The notes under the pieces were generated by a model. It made no database searches. It had not been told where the DNA came from and saw only the letters and a list, made by a program, of their open reading frames with translations. From Ruminococcus sp. (lineage in GTDB: Bacteria > Bacillota > Clostridia > Oscillospirales > Ruminococcaceae), in assembly GCA_017523285.1 (NCBI GenBank), contig JAFWWU010000027.1, forward strand, positions 1 to 45,025: a DNA stretch of 45,025 nt. The letters are read 5' to 3'. Below, in pieces: positions 41,196-45,025 of this stretch (the stretch's first letter is position 1; each line of letters starts with the position of its first letter). Position numbers and translations under genes: made by a program.

Positions 41196-43007
41196 ATGTC
41201 ACTGACAAATAATGCAAATGTATTAAAATGGGTTGACGAGATGATTGCTCTCTGTAAACCTGATAAGGTTGTATGGATCGACGGATCAAAAGAACAGCTC
41301 GAAGAGCTTACAAAAGAGGTTACTTCATTACCTGATAATGATCCAAATAAAATGTACTATCTCAACCAGGAGAAGCTTCCGGGTTGTCTTTACCACAGAA
41401 CTGCTGTAAACGACGTTGCTCGTGTTGAAGACAGAACATTTATCTGTACTAAGACAAAGGAAGGCGCAGGTCCTACAAACAACTGGTGCGACCCACAGGA
41501 AATGTATGATAAGCTCAGACCAATGTATGACGGAGTTATGAAGGGTCAGACAATGTATATCATTCCATATTCAATGGGCCCTGTTGCATCACCTATCTCA
41601 AAGGTTGGTGTTGAAATTACTGACTCTATCTATGTTGTTCTCAATATGGATATTATGACAAGAATGGGTAAGGCTGCTTTCGATAAGCTCGGCGATTCAA
41701 ACGACTTCGTTAGATGTCTTCACTCAAAGGCTGATGTTGACCCTGAAAAGAGATACATCGTTCAGTTCCCTGAAGATAACACAATCTGGTCAATCAACTC
41801 AGCTTACGGCGGAAACGTTATTCTTTCAAAGAAGTGCTTTGCTCTCCGTATCGCTTCATTCCAGGGTAAGAATGAAGGCTGGATGGCTGAACACATGCTT
41901 ATTCTCGGTGTTCAGAAGCCTGATGGCGAAACAAAGTATGTTTGTGCTGCATTCCCATCTGCTTGCGGTAAGACAAACCTTGCTATGCTTATTCCGCCGG
42001 AGGGATATCAGAAGGCCGGCTACAAGGTATTCACAGTAGGTGACGATATTGCTTGGCTCAAACCTGGCAAGGATGGCAGACTCTATGCTATCAACCCTGA
42101 AAACGGCTTCTTTGGTGTTGCTCCTGGTACAAACGCTAAGTCAAACTACAATGCGCTTGCTTCAACAATGAAGAATGCTATCTTCACAAACGTTGCTATC
42201 AACAATGATGACAACACAGTTTGGTGGGAAGGTCTTGACAAGAATCCACCTGAAAATGCAACAGAGTGGAAGGGCTCAAAGGTAAACGGTAAGGAATTCA
42301 CACAGGCTGGCGAAAAGCTTGCTCATCCTAACTCACGTTTCACAGCTCCAGCTACAAACTGCCCATGCATCTCACCTGAATTTGACAATCCGGAGGGTGT
42401 TCCGATTTCAGCTATCGTATTCGGTGGTCGTCGTGCATCAACAACTCCACTCGTATATCAGTCATTTGACTGGACACACGGTACATACATCGGTTCAGCT
42501 GTTTCATCTGAAACAACTGCTGCTGCAACAGGTGCAGTAGGTGTTCTCCGTCACGACCCAATGGCTATGAAGCCATTTATCGGCTACAATGTTGGCGATT
42601 ACTGGGCACACTGGCTCGAAATGGGCAAGAAGCTCGGCGATAAGGCTCCTAAGATCTTCAATGTTAACTGGTTCAAGCAGGACGAAAACGGCAACTTTAT
42701 CTGGCCTGGTTTCGGCGACAACATGAGAGTTCTCGACTGGATCATCAAGAGATGTGACGGAACTGTTGAAGCAGATGAAACTGCAATCGGTTATCTTCCT
42801 AAGAAGAATGATATCAACGTTGAAGGTATCGAAGATGAAGTTACACCTGAAATTATGGATAAGCTTCTCAATGTTGATGCTGATCTCTGGAAGAAGGAAA
42901 TCGCAGAAATGAGAAGATATTATGATGAAGATATTGCTTCTAAGGGCGGTAATGTTCCTGCTGAACTTTATGCTCAGCTTGAAAACCTTGAAAAAAGACT
43001 TGGTTAA
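41196..43007 (+). CDS. pckG: Phosphoenolpyruvate carboxykinase (GTP)
   Basis: Interconverts oxaloacetate and PEP with GTP/GDP; in anaerobes it often runs toward oxaloacetate and gains energy. The 603-residue protein has the GTP-class P-loop FPSACGKTNLAML (C257, G258, K259, T260), the kinase-2 region FTVGDDIAWLKPG, NPENGFFGVAPGTN, and FGGRRASTTPLVY. The active-site cysteine in the P-loop distinguishes GTP from ATP enzymes. Length matches the class. It has its own consensus promoter and a strong AGGAGG site, and codon use favours high expression. Together with the sodium-pump subunits it suggests C4-dicarboxylate fermentation. Confidence 0.96.
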   Translation: MSLTNNANVLKWVDEMIALCKPDKVVWIDGSKEQLEELTKEVTSLPDNDPNKMYYLNQEKLPGCLYHRTAVNDVARVEDRTFICTKTKEGAGPTNNWCDPQEMYDKLRPMYDGVMKGQTMYIIPYSMGPVASPISKVGVEITDSIYVVLNMDIMTRMGKAAFDKLGDSNDFVRCLHSKADVDPEKRYIVQFPEDNTIWSINSAYGGNVILSKKCFALRIASFQGKNEGWMAEHMLILGVQKPDGETKYVCAAFPSACGKTNLAMLIPPEGYQKAGYKVFTVGDDIAWLKPGKDGRLYAINPENGFFGVAPGTNAKSNYNALASTMKNAIFTNVAINNDDNTVWWEGLDKNPPENATEWKGSKVNGKEFTQAGEKLAHPNSRFTAPATNCPCISPEFDNPEGVPISAIVFGGRRASTTPLVYQSFDWTHGTYIGSAVSSETTAAATGAVGVLRHDPMAMKPFIGYNVGDYWAHWLEMGKKLGDKAPKIFNVNWFKQDENGNFIWPGFGDNMRVLDWIIKRCDGTVEADETAIGYLPKKNDINVEGIEDEVTPEIMDKLLNVDADLWKKEIAEMRRYYDEDIASKGGNVPAELYAQLENLEKRLG

Positions 43008-43027
43008 TTCATAATTAATAATATACG

Positions 43028-43058
43028 TCAGGGCGGCATTGTGTCGTCCTGATTTTCT
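43028..43058 (+). terminator. Terminator after the PEP carboxykinase gene
   Basis: 8-bp stem TCAGGGCG/CGTCCTGA (one G-T pair), then TTTTCTTT, 20 bases after the stop. Confidence 0.82.
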
Positions 43059-43072
43059 TTAGGGAGTAGAAA

Positions 43073-43354
43073 ATGGGTAAGACAGAAATTATTATATTGA
43101 TTTATTTGCTTGTTATAAATCTTACGGCATTTATTGCAATGTTTGTTGACAAGCAGAAGGCAAAGAAGCATAAGTGGAGAATTCCTGAAAAGGTATTGTT
43201 TCTTTTTGTAGTTCTCGGAGGCGGCATTGGCGGCACTGCGGCAATGTCACTTTTCAGACATAAAACAAAGCATTGGTATTTCAAGATTGGATTTCCTTTG
43301 ATTACAATAGTCGAAATAGCAATGGCAGTGATTATATGTATAAAGTTCGTGTAA
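43073..43354 (+). CDS. DUF1294 membrane protein
   Basis: A 93-residue protein with three membrane segments and the DUF1294 pattern: MFVDKQKAKKHKWRIPEKVLFL in the first loop, GGGIGGTAAMSLFRHKTKHWYFKIGFPL in the second. Full length for the family; function unknown. AGGGAG nine bases before the ATG. It sits just after the PEP carboxykinase terminator and may be read through at low level. Confidence 0.9.
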   Translation: MGKTEIIILIYLLVINLTAFIAMFVDKQKAKKHKWRIPEKVLFLFVVLGGGIGGTAAMSLFRHKTKHWYFKIGFPLITIVEIAMAVIICIKFV

Positions 43355-43418
43355 ATAATTTGTTGCTTTTTTATAAAAAAGACATTATTTCCCTCGATGA
43401 GTTTTCATCGGAAATCTA

Positions 43419-43447
43419 TTTACAATAACGCCTGAATGTGTTATAAT
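43419..43447 (+). promoter_or_regulatory. Promoter of the Wzz-like gene
   Basis: TTTACA (43419-43424), a 17-base spacer and TATAAT (43442-43447), preceded by a small hairpin (43394-43409). Confidence 0.68.
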
Positions 43448-43510
43448 GATTATTGTATCGTGTAAAATGATATATTTATATTGAAATACCAAAAGGTTTC
43501 GGAGGTTAAA

Positions 43511-45025
43511 ATGAACAAGAAAGACGAACGTTATCTTAACATTACGCTGAAAAATGAAGAACAGCAGGATGAAGTAGTTATTTCCCTTGCGGGAATATTC
43601 AAAATGCTCAAAAAATATTTCCTTATCTGGCTTGTTACAGCTGTTGTAATTGCAGGGCTTGTATTTGGCGGCTCAGCAATCAGCACAAGACGTTCTTCAA
43701 ACAGAACTCCTCTTACAGCTCTTGTAAGCTTTACATTTGATGGTATCGAAGAGGGTAAAGCTCCTGACGGAACTGAATTTGATGAATATACAATCAAAAA
43801 TCCTGTTGTAATTGAAAGAAGTCTTACAGAACTCGGACATTCACTTTCTATGCTTGAAAGTGTACGTCAGGGTATTACAATTGACGGTATCAGACCTGCT
43901 GACGCTATTGACAGAATTACAGCATATCAGTCAATTTACGAAAGCGGAAGCAGTAATGCTCTCAGTGCTGCACAGAAGATGCTTGAAACAAAGTATACTC
44001 CTACACAGTACAAGGTAAACTTCAACTACTCAGCAACAGGTCTTAGTGGTAGTGAAGCTGCAAATCTCTTTAATACAATTCTTGAAAACTATCGTGGCTA
44101 CTTCTTTGAAACATACGGCTACAATGAAGCACTCGGTAGCGCTGTAAAGGCTATCTCATATCAGGATTATGACTATGCAGAAGCTGTTGAGGTTTTCAGC
44201 ACAAATCTCAAGACACTCAAATCATATGTTGATAAGCTTGCTAAGGACGATACAGCAAGATTCCGTTCAAATGTTACAGGCTATACATTTGCAGATCTCA
44301 GCGAAACAATCAATACAATTCAGCAGATGGATATCGACCTCCTTTCATCATATATTACAGTAAACAATGTAACAAAGGATAAGGAAACATTAATCAACTA
44401 CTATCAGTACAGAATTGATGCTCTTACACGTTCAATGACAGTTTCACAGGCAACACTTGCAACAGTAACAGAGTCAATCAATACATATGAAAAGGATTCA
44501 ATCATTATCTTCGGTAATGGTACTGATGATACAAAGACACAGTCAACAGTAGCATCAGATGAATACAACAAGCTTATCAATCAGAAGATTGAAGCACAGA
44601 AGGAAGTATCAAACGCTCAGCAGCAGATTACTTTCTATACAAACAGAATCACAGCACTCCAGACAGCAACTTCAGCAACAACAGCTAAGATAGAAAAGGT
44701 TGAAGCAGACCTTGAAAAGCTCAGCACAAAGGTTGATACAATCATTGAAGATGTAAACAAGACTGCTGATGATTACTATGAAAACGTAGCATTCACAAAT
44801 GGATATAATATCCTTGTAAGTGCAAGTGCTTCATCAGTACACACATCATTAAGTGGTATTATGAACAGTGCAATGATGCCTATTATTATTGCAGAAGTTC
44901 TCATTCTCGTTCTTTACATCGGTGTTGCAACAGTAATGGCTATTATCGCTGAAAACAAGAAGAAAAATTATGCTCTTGCAGGCGGAAAAGAGTCAGACGA
45001 CGATGATGACGACGACGATGACGAT
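43511..45025 (+). CDS. Wzz-like polysaccharide chain-length/export protein (partial)
   Basis: The first 505 residues are visible; no stop is reached. A membrane segment at about 33-52 is followed by a long exported region with coiled-coil stretches (about 290-330 and 355-430: EKVEADLEKLSTKVDTIIEDVNK) and a second membrane segment near 457-480, as in chain-length determinants (Wzz) and BY-kinase activators. After the second helix the tail is AENKKKNYALAGGKESDDD with at least ten aspartates, probably continuing past the end. GGAGG stands five bases before the ATG. Downstream polysaccharide genes would support the call; none are in view. Confidence 0.75.
   Translation, partial: MNKKDERYLNITLKNEEQQDEVVISLAGIFKMLKKYFLIWLVTAVVIAGLVFGGSAISTRRSSNRTPLTALVSFTFDGIEEGKAPDGTEFDEYTIKNPVVIERSLTELGHSLSMLESVRQGITIDGIRPADAIDRITAYQSIYESGSSNALSAAQKMLETKYTPTQYKVNFNYSATGLSGSEAANLFNTILENYRGYFFETYGYNEALGSAVKAISYQDYDYAEAVEVFSTNLKTLKSYVDKLAKDDTARFRSNVTGYTFADLSETINTIQQMDIDLLSSYITVNNVTKDKETLINYYQYRIDALTRSMTVSQATLATVTESINTYEKDSIIIFGNGTDDTKTQSTVASDEYNKLINQKIEAQKEVSNAQQQITFYTNRITALQTATSATTAKIEKVEADLEKLSTKVDTIIEDVNKTADDYYENVAFTNGYNILVSASASSVHTSLSGIMNSAMMPIIIAEVLILVLYIGVATVMAIIAENKKKNYALAGGKESDDDDDDDDDD

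Overview
The window looks like chromosome from an AT-rich, Gram-positive anaerobic clostridium, most likely a Ruminococcus or a close Oscillospiraceae relative. The reasons are: Firmicutes-type housekeeping order (rnj, gdpP, rplI, dnaB, tilS, ftsH), AGGAGG-type ribosome binding sites with frequent TTG and GTG starts, a type I dockerin behind a Sec signal peptide, several lipoboxes, parts of a sodium-pumping decarboxylase, and a GTP-dependent PEP carboxykinase. No rRNA, tRNA, CRISPR array, insertion sequence or phage gene was found. The genus assignment is inference.

Layout. (1) 1-8658, minus strand: a core cluster for RNase J, c-di-AMP phosphodiesterase, ribosomal protein L9, replicative helicase, tRNA-Ile lysidine synthase and FtsH (its C-terminus lies outside the window). 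RNase J has a leader of about 615 nt that starts at a perfect consensus promoter and can fold into several hairpins plus a possible pseudoknot. (2) 9394-11794: a decayed phosphohexomutase-like protein and an alanine/sodium symporter. (3) 11873-16395: a bacterial-PH-domain pair with a zinc-ribbon membrane protein, an Xre regulator with a membrane anchor, a small polytopic protein and a short-chain dehydrogenase. (4) 16639-22263: a foldase-like lipoprotein with a 12-threonine run; an nth/antiporter/yjbQ/dtd operon in which dtd carries an in-frame amber codon; and the beta and gamma subunits of a sodium-pumping decarboxylase. (5) 22514-27164, plus strand: MscS channel, an unusual metallophosphoesterase, PduL phosphotransacylase, an unknown membrane protein and nicotinate phosphoribosyltransferase.

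(6) 27239-33014: a lipoprotein-anchored barnase with its barstar inhibitor and an unknown membrane protein, a LacI-sensor/GGDEF fusion, a Lys/Ala/Thr-rich small protein, and a probable unassigned structured RNA of about 270 nt. (7) 33033-39376: the most system-like part. A VTC-type polyphosphate polymerase and a DUF4956 membrane protein sit with two surface proteins that share a beta-helix-like carbohydrate-binding domain, one a lipoprotein and one with a dockerin. The dockerin gene is split by an in-frame TGA and is preceded by four exact TTTAAG repeats at 11-bp spacing, which looks like a response-regulator operator. (8) 39548-45025: an orphan SUKH-type immunity protein, a hexapeptide acyltransferase, PEP carboxykinase, a DUF1294 protein, and the start of a Wzz-like polysaccharide chain-length protein that runs off the end.

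How the parts may work together. PEP carboxykinase, the sodium-pump subunits and PduL fit fermentation through oxaloacetate and acyl-phosphates, although the decarboxylase alpha subunit is absent here. Region 7 may link polyphosphate or another inorganic polymer to surface adhesion under two-component control. Barnase/barstar and SUKH point to interbacterial competition. The two premature stops within 45 kb suggest strain-level gene decay or sequence errors.
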